NCBI RefSeq assembly: GCF_018332455.1 | Contig: NZ_BOPZ01000015.1 | Span: forward strand, 1-64,000 | DNA length: 64,000 bases | Direction of reading: 5' to 3' | Source of the DNA: Clostridium polyendosporum | GTDB lineage: Bacteria > Bacillota > Clostridia > Clostridiales > Clostridiaceae | In this document: positions 44,209 through 52,915 of the stretch, piece after piece | How the letters are laid out: the number at the start of each line of letters is the position of its first letter | Position numbering within the stretch: position 1 is the stretch's first letter | Translations under genes and position numbers: made by a program | Notes under the pieces: generated by a model | Told to the model about the DNA's origin: nothing | The model's database searches: none | The model's input: only the letters and a program-made list of their open reading frames with translations

Positions 44209-44829
44209 ATGGAATTAAATATAAAAGAAGTTGATGGAATTGCTTATAAAGTATTTTCACCAGTGTATCCTGTTATTGCAGAACAAATAAAAGATAAAAC
44301 TGGTATAAATAAAGGATTATGTTTAGATATAGGTGCTGTAGGTGGTTATCTCGGAATGGAATTATCAAAAATTACTGATTTATCTGTTTGTTTATCTGAT
44401 AAAATGCTAAAAAATACTTATGAAAACATTAGAAGTAATGGTTTAGGACATAAAGTAAAAACTTTACTTGGAAATGTTAATGAAATACCTATAAAAGATG
44501 AATCAATTAATCTTGTAATTAGTAGAGCTTTAGAATCCTTTTGGGCGGATATCGAAAAGATTTTTAAGGAAATTTATAGAGTTCTTACTCCAGGAGGTAC
44601 AGCATATATTGGTGGTCGTTTGGGTATATCAGAATTGAAAGATCAAGTACCGTCAAAAATGAAAAAAAGAAACAAAGAAGGAAAGGGCGGAATTATTAAG
44701 AAACTTAATGATAACCCAATAGCAATAATTGAAAAGGCTTTATATCAAGCTGAAATAAAGAGTTTTGCAATTAATATGGATGAGTCAGGCGTATGGGTGA
44801 CTATAAGAAGGTTAAACACTAAGCATTAA
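44209..44829 (+). CDS. Class I SAM-dependent methyltransferase
   Basis: The 206-residue protein has motif I as GLCLDIGAVGGYLGMELSK (about 36-54), acidic motif II around CLSDKM, and INLVISRALESFW with a post-motif YRVLTPGGTAYIGG, so it is a type-11 methyltransferase. The substrate is unknown. GGGAGG precedes the ATG; terminator follows. It lies between a structured leader and the ZTP-controlled AICAR formyltransferase, with no other partner. Confidence 0.88.
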   Translation: MELNIKEVDGIAYKVFSPVYPVIAEQIKDKTGINKGLCLDIGAVGGYLGMELSKITDLSVCLSDKMLKNTYENIRSNGLGHKVKTLLGNVNEIPIKDESINLVISRALESFWADIEKIFKEIYRVLTPGGTAYIGGRLGISELKDQVPSKMKKRNKEGKGGIIKKLNDNPIAIIEKALYQAEIKSFAINMDESGVWVTIRRLNTKH

Positions 44830-44917
44830 TAAGACCAATAAACTAATTGTGTAAAGATCTATCAAAAAAGGGTAAAACCGTTATGTATAACAGCTTGATA
44901 ACTGAATTGCTTACGGT

Positions 44918-44957
44918 AAAAAGGTTACAATTATGGTGAATTGTAACCTTTTTTATG
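44918..44957 (+). terminator. Strong intrinsic terminator
   Basis: AAAAAGGTTACAATT (44918-44932) pairs with AATTGTAACCTTTTT (44939-44953). Just upstream (44890-44908) lies a fragment of the dispersed repeat (CTTGATAACTGAATT). Confidence 0.9.
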
Positions 44958-45032
44958 TTATTCTAAAACCTTTAGAATTTTGTTTTATATAATATTATAT
45001 ATATGTTATAATATTATATAAAACAAATAAAA

Positions 45033-45131
45033 ATAATCATGCAACTGGCGGAAATGGAGTTTACCATAGGGAGCATGATTAAATAAGAATATCGACCGCC
45101 TGGGTAAATTCAATACTTACCCAGGTTTTTT
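45033..45131 (+). promoter_or_regulatory. ZTP (pfl) riboswitch with terminator
   Basis: AATCATGC (45035-45042) pairs with GCATGATT (45073-45080) as P1. ACTGGCGGAAATGGAG and ACCATAGGGAG fill the conserved P2 region, and CCGCCTGGG (45096-45104) carries the pseudoknot bases that pair with GGCGG. CCTGGGTAA (45099-45107) also pairs with TTACCCAGG (45117-45125), followed by seven T, so pseudoknot and terminator compete. ZTP binding should prevent termination. It lies 30 bases upstream of the AICAR formyltransferase gene, whose substrate accumulates when folate is low. Confidence 0.93.
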
Positions 45132-45161
45132 TCGTTTAATTTATTTTTGGAGGTTATATAT

Positions 45162-46337
45162 ATGAAAAATTCAGAAATTATACTTAAGTATGGATGTAAT
45201 CCTCATCAAAAGTCAGCGAGAATTTATATCAAAGATAATACAATGCCCTTTAAAATTCTAAATGGTACTCCGGGCTACATTAATTTTATGGATGCATTAA
45301 ACTCATGGCAGTTGGTAAAGGAATTAAAACAAATAACAGGATTGCCAGCAGCAGCTTCTTTTAAACATGTAAGTCCGGCAGGTGCTGCAGTAGGAGTTCA
45401 TTTAAGCGATGCATTAAAAAAATCATATTTTGTTGAGGATATACAGTTATCTCCTGTGGCTACTGCCTATGCAAGAGCCAGAGGTGCGGATAGAATGTCA
45501 TCCTTCGGGGATTGGGCTGCTATAAGTGATATTGTCGATTTATCTACAGCAACAATTTTGAGTAGGTCCGTTTCAGATGGAATAATTGCTCCTGGATATA
45601 CTGATGAAGCATTACAGCTTTTAAGGAAAAAGAAAAAAGGAAACTATTGTATTATGGAAATGGACTGGAACTATAATCCTAAAGAAATTGAAACAAGAGA
45701 GATATACGGCATAACCTTTGAACAAAAAAGAAATGACATAATATTAAAAGATGAATTGCTTAATAATATAGTGACAAATAATAAAAATATCACAAATGAC
45801 GCAAGACGTGACTTACTTATTTCGATGGTTACACTAAAATATACTCAGTCTAATTCTGTTTGTTTTGTTTTGGATGGTCAAGTAATAGGTGTTGGTGCAG
45901 GTCAACAGTCTCGAGTACACTGCACAAGATTGGCAGCTTCAAAAGCGGATATATGGTATTTAAGGCAACACCCAGCTGTACTTGAATTACCATTCAAAGA
46001 TGGTATTCCAAGAGCTGAAAGAGATAATGTAATTGATCAATATCTTAGGGATGACATTACTTCAATGGAAATGAAAGAATGGACTAAGGTATTAAAAAAA
46101 ATTCCTAATAGATTAACAAAAGAAGAAAAAGTATCCTGGCTATCTAATTTAGCTGAAGTTTCATTAGGTTCAGATGCATTTTTCCCATTTAGAGACAATA
46201 TTGACAGGGCAGCTCAAAGCGGAGTGAAATATATTGTTCAACCAGGTGGTTCGTTAAGAGATGATATTGTACTAGAAGCATGTAATGAATATGATATGGT
46301 TATGGCTTGCTCTAGTTTAAGGTTATTTCATCATTAA
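45162..46337 (+). CDS. AICAR formyltransferase, stand-alone (PurH formyltransferase domain)
   Basis: The protein (about 391 residues) matches the transformylase half of PurH: YGCNPHQKSARIY, TPGYINFMDALNSW, AAASFKHVSPAGAAVG, ARARGADRMSSFGDWAA, and the C-terminal SLGSDAFFPFRDNIDRAAQSGVKYIVQPGGSLRDD. It has no IMP cyclohydrolase domain. It would convert AICAR plus 10-formyl-THF to FAICAR. ATG 45162 follows GGAGG; an in-frame TTG at 45147 overlaps the ribosome site. It is controlled by the ZTP riboswitch and likely induced under folate shortage. Confidence 0.92.
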   Translation: MKNSEIILKYGCNPHQKSARIYIKDNTMPFKILNGTPGYINFMDALNSWQLVKELKQITGLPAAASFKHVSPAGAAVGVHLSDALKKSYFVEDIQLSPVATAYARARGADRMSSFGDWAAISDIVDLSTATILSRSVSDGIIAPGYTDEALQLLRKKKKGNYCIMEMDWNYNPKEIETREIYGITFEQKRNDIILKDELLNNIVTNNKNITNDARRDLLISMVTLKYTQSNSVCFVLDGQVIGVGAGQQSRVHCTRLAASKADIWYLRQHPAVLELPFKDGIPRAERDNVIDQYLRDDITSMEMKEWTKVLKKIPNRLTKEEKVSWLSNLAEVSLGSDAFFPFRDNIDRAAQSGVKYIVQPGGSLRDDIVLEACNEYDMVMACSSLRLFHH

Positions 46338-46369
46338 AGTAAAATAATAAATCACTTAATAAATTCCTA

Positions 46370-46415
46370 AGATGCTTTCTTCTAATTATATCAATTTGAG
46401 AGGGAAGCGTTTTAT
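46370..46415 (+). terminator. Weak terminator-like hairpin
   Basis: GATGCTTTCTTCT can pair with GAGAGGGAAGCGTTTT, including some G-U pairs, with TTTT after. It is the likely end of the AICAR formyltransferase transcript. Confidence 0.45.
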
Positions 46416-46564
46416 CTCTGAATTTAAAAGTTAAATCCTTTTATTCCAAATCATCTATCTTTTTTTGCTGCAAACAATTTGATGACCCCAAATTGGAGGT
46501 GATCTTTATATTAGGCATTTTTATAGAATAGTTTAATTTAATTACTATTAAACTGTATTTTAAT

Positions 46565-46708
46565 CTACCTAAAAATCATAACATTGTTTGGATAGTTATA
46601 TTCTAATTTTTTAACACTAGATTTAGTGCTGCTTTTTTTTGTACACGCCACTGTGATTAGTAACCCCATGATAAAACATGTAAATAGAATTCCTAATTTT
46701 CTTATCAT
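46565..46708 (-). CDS. Very short lipoprotein, possibly truncated
   Basis: A 47-residue frame starts ATG behind GAAGG. It reads MIRKLGILFTCFIMGLLITV, then ACTKKSSTKSSVKK, with a lipobox ending in Cys22. Only about 25 residues follow before a stop. Either it is a small lipoprotein or the remnant of a longer one. The rest of the gap 46338-47436 is AT-rich and shows no other gene. Confidence 0.45.
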   Translation of the reverse strand: MIRKLGILFTCFIMGLLITVACTKKSSTKSSVKKLEYNYPNNVMIFR

Positions 46709-47436
46709 TTTAAATACCTTCTTTCATTCTTTATAATCTTATATAAATGCTCTATTAAAGCAGTCAATTTGTTTTCTTAATAAGGTTTCTAAATCTATAT
46801 AAGGTGAATTAGTCATCTACTACATATTTATCTTATTATAATTAAGACGGTAAAATTATAATAAAAAAGAAATATAGAAGGTAAGTGAATAACTTCTTAT
46901 ATATCATAAATTTATCTTTAAATGAGAATATACAATTTTTTGAGAATAAAAAAATGACTTGATTACAACTCATTTTGAAAGAGATTGTAACCTCGTCATT
47001 GAGAGAAAGGTAGATAATTTATATTGTTTTCCGTAGTGAAACGTAATATCATGTTATATTTCATAGATTTATACCAAGTAACATGATGTAATGTTATATT
47101 AATGTTATTATATATGATGCTAAATAGTAAATCAACAGAAAAGGGAGATTTTATAACTTAATTTCAGTAATATTCATATTCACAACTGTAAGAGCTTTTT
47201 GGGAAATCTGAAATAAAGGAGTAGAGTAGTAGGATGTTTAGTATGTACAGTTCTGCAGGTTGTAATCTTAAATAAGTTTATCGTAAATGAGGAGTGGATT
47301 TAAATTTACCTTAAAAATACAAGAGATAAATATTTATAGTTATACTATTTTTATAAAGTTTAACAAGCGTTTATTAACATGAACTACATAGTTAGTTTTC
47401 ATTGAACATAAAATGTTTTTTAGGAGAGGAGGAAAA

Positions 47437-48213
47437 ATGAATAAAAAGTTTAAAGCTCTACTTATGACTATATCTTGTATTTTGATTTTGTCTGTTATTC
47501 AAACCATACCCGCTTTTATACTTAAACCAATTGGTGCAAAAGAGTTAAAAGGGAAAAATGTTATTATTTATTATCAAACAAAAGATGAAAAAGGGGCTAA
47601 AGAGGTTTATCAGGTTTTAGAAAACACAGTAGGAGAGATACGAGAAAAACTTGAGTTTAACAGTATAAAACCAACTAAAGTTTATTTGTATGGAAATCAG
47701 AAATCCTTATGGATTAGAAAGTATGGACTTATTACAACTTTAGGTGCTCCAGAATGGTATGTTGATGATAATAAGGGTGATAAAGTTTTGATAGTTTCAC
47801 CATATGTAAATATAAAAGGACATAACCACGACAGTATTTTAAGTGCTGCAACTCATGAACTTGTTCATACAATAAACTATCAGATTAATCCAAAACTTTC
47901 ATATTGGAATGATAATGGTGTAGCAAATTTTCTCGCAAAACAGTCTCCACCACAAGGTTTTACAAAATATAATTCCATTCCTACAATAGATGATATGAAA
48001 AGTGAAAATCAAAAGAGATTTGGCGATATAGGAGGTTATCAATACTCATACACTTATATTGAATTCCTTAATAACGCATATGGATGGAATAAGGTCTTGG
48101 AGTTGATTAATGGAAAGAAAACATATACTGAGATTTTTTCTAAATCTGAACATGATATCTACAACGAGTGGCTTGAGTTTTTAAAGGTAAAATGGGGTGT
48201 GCCCAAAGTATAA
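47437..48213 (+). CDS. Exported HExxH metallopeptidase-like protein
   Basis: The protein (about 258 residues) has a signal peptide or anchor (KKFKALLMTISCILILSVI...). Its central ATHELVHTINYQ motif gives the HExxH zinc site, with a likely downstream Glu, as in gluzincin-like peptidase MA proteins. YSYTYIEFL and the C-terminal helical region fit this family. Start: ATG 47437 follows GGAGAGGAGG; ATG 47413 lies inside that ribosome site. The substrate is unknown. Its 3' end overlaps the terminator. Confidence 0.78.
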   Translation: MNKKFKALLMTISCILILSVIQTIPAFILKPIGAKELKGKNVIIYYQTKDEKGAKEVYQVLENTVGEIREKLEFNSIKPTKVYLYGNQKSLWIRKYGLITTLGAPEWYVDDNKGDKVLIVSPYVNIKGHNHDSILSAATHELVHTINYQINPKLSYWNDNGVANFLAKQSPPQGFTKYNSIPTIDDMKSENQKRFGDIGGYQYSYTYIEFLNNAYGWNKVLELINGKKTYTEIFSKSEHDIYNEWLEFLKVKWGVPKV

Positions 48214-48231
48214 TTTGGGGCACACCTTCTT
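48195..48231 (+). terminator. Intrinsic terminator overlapping a stop codon
   Basis: GGTGTGCCC (48196-48204) pairs with GGGCACACC (48218-48226), followed by TTCTTTT. It begins inside the last codons of the HExxH gene. Confidence 0.8.
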
Positions 48232-48373
48232 TTAGATTGACCGTAGTTAGCGTTTTTTTATGCAGTTTTTGTTGTGAGAACTGATTCAGTAAGACTCGCT
48301 TTGTATGTTTTGGATATATATGGTAAAATATATATTAGATATTATACAATAAAAGAGCGGAGGAATTTAGATA

Positions 48374-48913
48374 ATGGTAGAACATACTAAGAATATCGTT
48401 GTTATTTATAAATCTAAATATGGAAGTACAAAACGTTATGCAGAATGGATAGCTAGTAATGTTAATGCAGATTTATTTGAAATCTCAACGATAAGTCTTA
48501 ATGATTTACAAAAGTATGATACTATAATTTTTGGAGGATCTTTACATGCTGCTGGTATTAAGGGCGTAAAGATAATTACCGATAACTTTAAACAATTGAT
48601 GAATAAAAAAATTATCGTATTTGCTGTAGGATGTTCACCTGGAAGAAAAGATGCAATAAATCACGTATTATATAATAATTTTACAAATGATATGAAAGAA
48701 AGAGTAAATTTCTTTTATTTAAGGGGTGCTTTTAATTATAAAAAGTTAGGTTTTATTGATAAGATAATGATGAGTGCACTTAAGTCAAAGTTAAAAAGAA
48801 TGAAGAAAGAGGAACTTGATGAGGATAGTAGGGGTCTATTAGAATGCTATGATAACCCAGTAGATTGGACGGATAAAAAAACTATTATTCCTATTATAGA
48901 ATGTATAATATAG
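48374..48913 (+). CDS. Flavodoxin-domain protein (HemG-like)
   Basis: The 179-residue protein begins NIVVIYKSKYGSTKRYAEWIA, the FMN phosphate loop of flavodoxins. IFGGSLHAAGIKG and FAVGCSPGRKD surround the flavin, and FFYLRGAFNYKKL follows the pattern seen in flavodoxin-like protoporphyrinogen oxidases/NADPH-quinone reductases. Probably an electron carrier or quinone reductase. CGGAGG precedes the ATG; a GGAAGGA/TCCTTCC terminator follows at 48984-49005. Confidence 0.86.
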   Translation: MVEHTKNIVVIYKSKYGSTKRYAEWIASNVNADLFEISTISLNDLQKYDTIIFGGSLHAAGIKGVKIITDNFKQLMNKKIIVFAVGCSPGRKDAINHVLYNNFTNDMKERVNFFYLRGAFNYKKLGFIDKIMMSALKSKLKRMKKEELDEDSRGLLECYDNPVDWTDKKTIIPIIECII

Positions 48914-48982
48914 ATAATATACAACGATATATTGATTCATATTTAATTTTTATATAATGTAAACTATATCAAGAAAGGTTTG

Positions 48983-49012
48983 TGGAAGGAGTAGAAATCC
49001 TTCCCTTTATTT
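48983..49012 (+). terminator. Intrinsic terminator of the flavodoxin gene
   Basis: GGAAGGA pairs with TCCTTCC, followed by CTTTATTT. Confidence 0.75.
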
Positions 49013-49089
49013 AATTTAATATATATTTTACAGATACAGTTTGGAAAGGTTTTAAATGTAGGGGCAGAATTGATATTTGTTTTTGCTAG

Positions 49090-49967
49090 TAAAAAAAGGT
49101 TCTGGTGCAAAAACTTCAAGATAATTGCAATTAATCTTTGAATATTGGACATACTGATACTATTACTCTAAAAAAGGGACGTGATCAGTATGGAAAACCA
49201 AAATTTATTCAAATGGAAACGTTATCAGCATGAAATTATTTTGCTAACTGTAAGGTGGTATCTACGGTACAACTTGAGCTTTCGTAATTTAGTGGAGATG
49301 ATGGAGGAAAGAGGATTGTCCATTGCTCACACAACCATTATGCGTTGGGTTCATCAATATGGACCTGAATTAGATGCAAGAGTACGACGTCATCTTAAGT
49401 CAGCTAACGACTCTTGGAGAGTCGATGAAACGTATATCAAAGTAAAAGGGCAATGGATGTATCTGTATCGTGCAGTCGATTCCGAAGGAAATACGATTGA
49501 TTTTTACCTCAGTAAAACAAGAGACCATAAGGCTGCAAAGCGCTTCTTCAAGAAAGCTTTACGGTCTTTTCATGTTTCTAAGCCTCGTGTCATGACGGTC
49601 GATAAGAATCCGGCGTACCCTATAGCAATTGAACAGTTGAAAAAAGAGAAAAGCATGCCTGATGGTATGCAACTTAGACAACAGAAGTACTTGAATAACA
49701 TAGTGGAGTAAGATCATCGCTTTATAAAGAAACGAGTCCGTTCTATGCTAGGATTAAAAACGTTTCGAACAGCCAAACAGATTATATGTGGAGTAGAGGT
49801 GATGCATATGCTGAAAAAAGGACAACTTCAACAAGGGGTGAAGTCTGTCCAAAGCGAGATTGAATTTATACATAATTTATTTGGAGTAGCATCATAATTC
49901 ACAGGTGAAAAGGATATTGAGGTTCTATGTTTCTAACAAGTCATATTTGCACCAGAACCTAAAAAAA
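49090..49967 (+). mobile_element. IS6-family insertion sequence (IS240-like)
   Basis: Terminal inverted repeats GGTTCTGGTGCAAA (49098-49111) and TTTGCACCAGAACC (49946-49959) are perfect. Both are flanked by TAAAAAAA (49090-49097 and 49960-49967), the 8-base target duplication expected of IS6. The element of 862 bases matches IS240 in length and end sequence as I recall it. It sits between the flavodoxin and treR genes. Its GC content looks higher than the surroundings. Confidence 0.93.
49181..49897 (+). pseudogene. tnp: IS6-family transposase with an in-frame stop
   Basis: The frame encodes the IS6 DDE transposase (SHxx: HQHEIILLTVRWYLRYNLSFRN, the DDE Asp in SWRVDETYIKVKGQW, VDKNPAYPIAI). 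TAA at 49709-49711 replaces a codon in the sequence NNIVE*DHRFIKKR, and the same frame then continues to TAA 49895-49897 with the normal DHRFIKRR end and the QQG...FIHNLFG tail. The glutamine codon CAA to TAA change is the simplest explanation. Transposition would then need read-through or a helper. Confidence 0.93.
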
Positions 49968-50041
49968 TATATTATTATATTAAACAATACAAAATTAAAT
50001 ATGAGAATATATCAATAAATAGATAATATTGGAGGAATACA

Positions 50042-50752
50042 ATGGTAAAGAAATATATAGATATATATGAAAGTATAAAAAATGATATAGTCCAAGGAAA
50101 ATATAAACCTGGAGAAAAATTACCTTCTGAAAATGATTTTTGTAAAATTTATGGTACAAGTAGAGGTACTATTAGAAGAGCTATAGATTTGCTGGCTGAA
50201 GAAGGTTTAGTAAATAGCTTACATGGGAAAGGAGTTTTTGTTTTAGAAAACCATACGATTACTTTTTCTTTTAGTGGTCTAGTTAGCTTTAAAGAAGCTA
50301 ATGAAAGTAGTGGGGAAAGGTTTGCTACTTCAGTTCCTTTATTTGAAGAAGTTATTATTGATGAATCCTTGCATAAGAAAACTAAATTACCTATAGGAAA
50401 ATTAGTTTATAAATTATATCGTGTACGTACCTCAGAGGATGAAAAAATTATTTTAGATATTAACTATTTTCTAAAAGATATAGTCACAAATTTAACAAAA
50501 GAAATTGCAGAGAAATCTATTTATGAGTATATAGAAAAAACATTAAATATAAAAGTTGGTTTTGCTAAGAGAGTCATTCGTGTTGAATCAGCTACAACAA
50601 AAGATAAAAAAAGTTTAGACATGAAATCTTACGATTCTGTTGTGGTTGTAAAAAATTATGGTTATTTAAATGATGGAATTCAGTTTGAATATACTGAATC
50701 TCGTCATCGTCCAGATCGTTTTGAATTTGTAGATTTTGTTCGTCGCCGATAA
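50042..50752 (+). CDS. treR: GntR-family trehalose operon repressor
   Basis: The 236-residue protein has an N-terminal GntR winged helix (YESIKNDIVQGKYKPGEKLPSENDFCKIYGTSRGTIRRAI) and a C-terminal UTRA effector domain (DINYFLKDIV...YTESRHRPDRFEFVDFVRR). The overall match is to TreR, which senses trehalose 6-phosphate. It lies directly before treP and has its own terminator, whose stem starts inside the last codons. Confidence 0.92.
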   Translation: MVKKYIDIYESIKNDIVQGKYKPGEKLPSENDFCKIYGTSRGTIRRAIDLLAEEGLVNSLHGKGVFVLENHTITFSFSGLVSFKEANESSGERFATSVPLFEEVIIDESLHKKTKLPIGKLVYKLYRVRTSEDEKIILDINYFLKDIVTNLTKEIAEKSIYEYIEKTLNIKVGFAKRVIRVESATTKDKKSLDMKSYDSVVVVKNYGYLNDGIQFEYTESRHRPDRFEFVDFVRRR

Positions 50753-50768
50753 GGCGATTTTTTTTTAT
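50743..50768 (+). terminator. Intrinsic terminator of treR
   Basis: TCGCC (50743-50747) pairs with GGCGA (50753-50757), then nine T. It overlaps the stop codon. Confidence 0.9.
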
Positions 50769-50841
50769 TTTCAGTTATTTCATAAAGTAAAATTTAGTTT
50801 AAATTATACAGTATTCGAATATATTCAGTTTTATTTATCAT

Positions 50842-50888
50842 AACTTGTTTAAACAAGTGTTGACAAACTTGTTTAAACAAGTTATGAT
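50842..50888 (+). promoter_or_regulatory. treP promoter flanked by two TreR operators
   Basis: TTGACA (50860-50865), a 17-base spacer and TATGAT (50883-50888). The spacer is itself the palindrome AACTTGTTTAAACAAGTT (50866-50883), and a second copy, ACTTGTTTAAACAAGT, lies at 50843-50858 just upstream of the -35. Both are perfect and match no other site in the window. Tandem TreR sites are expected from position. Confidence 0.9.
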
Positions 50889-50922
50889 TTTATTATCAAA
50901 CGATTACAAAGGGGAGATAAGA

Positions 50923-52335
50923 ATGGGAGTAAAAGAACAAACTGTAGAACAAATCATTGAAGCTATTGGTGGTAAAGACAATATAGCAGCAGCAACTCAT
51001 TGTGTTACACGATTAAGATTTGCATTGAAGAGTGAAGATAAAGTTAACAAAACGATGCTTGAAAACGTTGACGTAGTAAAGGGTTGTTTCTCAACAAATG
51101 GTCAATTTCAAGTTGTTATTGGTCAAGGGTTAGTAAACAAAGTTTATGATGAATTAGTAAAAATTACAGGAATTGAGAGTGCATCAAAAGAGGATATAAA
51201 GAATGCTGCTGAAAAAAATCTTAATCCACTTCAACGTGCTATTAAAACCTTAGGAGATATTTTTATTCCAATATTACCAGCGATTGTTACAGCAGGTTTG
51301 CTAATGGGTATTAATAATGTTTTAACTGGAAAAGGTATTTTTTATGGAGATTTGTCCGTAGTTGAAGTTCATAAACAGTGGAAAGATGTAGCAGATATTA
51401 TAAATCTTATAGCTAATACTTCATTTACATTTTTACCGGGCTTAATTGGATGGTCAGCAGTTAAGAAGTTTGGTGGAAGCCCACTATTAGGAATTATTTT
51501 AGGTTTAATGCTTGTACATCCAGCTTTATTAAATGCTTGGGGATATGGTGAAGCCATTGCAAAGGGAACAGTTCCTTATTGGAATCTATTTGGACTTAAA
51601 GTTGCTAAAGTTGGATATCAAGGACAAGTTTTACCAGTACTAGCTTCAGCGTATGTATTATCTAATATTGAGGCAGCTTTAAATAAGCGTGTACCAGATG
51701 CATTTAAATTATTAATTGTTGCACCAGTAACATTACTAATTACAGGTTTCTTATCATTTATAGCCATAGGACCAGTTACTTTTACTATAGCAAATGTAAT
51801 TACTTCAGGTTTCGTAACTATTTTTAATAAGTTTTCATTATTAGGTGGATTAATATTTGGAGCATTATATGCACCATTAGTTATAACAGGTATGCACCAT
51901 ACTTTCTTAGCAGTAGACTTACAACTTATAACAAATATAGGTGGAACCTTTATATGGCCAATGGTAGCACTATCAAATATTGCTCAGGGTTCAGCATCCT
52001 TGGCAATGATGTTTGTATCTAAAGATGAAAAAGTTAAAGGTTTATCAGTTACATCAGCAATTTCAGCTTATTTAGGAATAACAGAACCAGCTTTATTTGG
52101 AGTAAATATAAGATTTAAATTCCCATTCATTGCAGCAATTACTGGTTCAGCTATAGCTGCAATGTTTATAGCAATAAATAAAGTTAAAGCTACATCTATA
52201 GGTATTGGGGGATTACTAGGTTTCTTATCAATTTTCCCTAAAAATTGGGGAGTGTTCTTTATTAGCATGGTAATAACTATAGTTATTCCATTCATATTAA
52301 CAATAATACTTTCAAAAACTAAAAAGTTTAATTAA
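50923..52335 (+). CDS. treP: PTS trehalose EIIBC permease
   Basis: The protein (about 470 residues) has the EIIB domain with phosphorylated Cys27 in AAATHCVTRLRFAL and, after a linker, the EIIC membrane domain (GDIFIPILPAIVTAGLLMG; ITGMHHTFLAVDLQ; GITEPALFGVN). It imports and phosphorylates trehalose. It has no EIIA domain and so depends on a glucose-type EIIA elsewhere. No treA hydrolase follows. ATG 50923 has GGGGAG upstream; the frame open from 50845 runs through the operator and is not coding. Confidence 0.93.
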   Translation: MGVKEQTVEQIIEAIGGKDNIAAATHCVTRLRFALKSEDKVNKTMLENVDVVKGCFSTNGQFQVVIGQGLVNKVYDELVKITGIESASKEDIKNAAEKNLNPLQRAIKTLGDIFIPILPAIVTAGLLMGINNVLTGKGIFYGDLSVVEVHKQWKDVADIINLIANTSFTFLPGLIGWSAVKKFGGSPLLGIILGLMLVHPALLNAWGYGEAIAKGTVPYWNLFGLKVAKVGYQGQVLPVLASAYVLSNIEAALNKRVPDAFKLLIVAPVTLLITGFLSFIAIGPVTFTIANVITSGFVTIFNKFSLLGGLIFGALYAPLVITGMHHTFLAVDLQLITNIGGTFIWPMVALSNIAQGSASLAMMFVSKDEKVKGLSVTSAISAYLGITEPALFGVNIRFKFPFIAAITGSAIAAMFIAINKVKATSIGIGGLLGFLSIFPKNWGVFFISMVITIVIPFILTIILSKTKKFN

Positions 52336-52382
52336 GTATATAGCACAATATTTATAGTATTATTTTTTAGCGAAAGAAAAAA

Positions 52383-52428
52383 ACATAAAGCAAATAGGTT
52401 TAATCAATATCCTATTTGCTTTATGTTT
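52383..52428. terminator. Bidirectional terminator hairpin (copy 3 of the sensory-module terminator)
   Basis: ACATAAAGCAAATAGG (52383-52398) pairs with CCTATTTGCTTTATGT (52411-52426). T-runs occur on both sides, strongest on the minus strand, so it ends both treP and the minus-strand module. Near-identical hairpins are at 59911 and 61829. Confidence 0.88.
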
Positions 52429-52492
52429 AATTTATTGTTATTCTCTAATATGAAATCTGATTAAAGTTAATAGACTTTATGACTGATTAGAT

Positions 52493-52897
52493 TCTACAAA
52501 GTATGAGATTAAATTCATTTAGCGTTCCACTACTTAGTAGGCTATGCTGAGTATCTTCCTTGTTTAAGGTTCTTTTTTCAGCAGATAAACTTTCTTTTGA
52601 ATTTCCTAAGGTAGAGTTTTCTGTTACATATCTACATTTTATACCTAAAGATTGAAGATATGAAAATAAATATCTCTTCAAAACAAAAATTGTACATTTT
52701 TCTTCGTGTTGCAAGATAGAAAGCTTCTCTACGATGTTTTTAGGAAGTACATTAGCTCCTAAAAAAGTTATTTTAATATGCTTATTTTTGGAAATACTTA
52801 AAAGATTTATTAGTTACACTTCCTGCTTAGAATCTTCTAATTCTCCAATAACATTTATATAAATTTCTTCATGGTTGTAATTAATTTTAAAAGCCAA
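52493..52897 (-). pseudogene. Broken CheR with STAS-like N-terminus
   Basis: Aligned by eye to the intact gene at 61878, the first 120 codons are present but a TAA replaces a Glu codon (near 52811-52819). About 555 bases of the CheR domain are deleted, joining TLNKED to HSLLSSGTLNEFNLILCR. The 3' end is missing and is replaced by sequence of the dispersed repeat type (52445-52492). TTG start with GGAGG, 18 bases after the hybrid kinase gene. It cannot make an active methyltransferase. Confidence 0.88.
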
Positions 52898-52915
52898 AGT
52901 TGTCCTCCATTTTTA

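Noticed and set aside
50845-50922. Longer N-terminus for TreP
   Set aside because: These codons run through the operator and promoter; the ribosome site lies just before ATG 50923.
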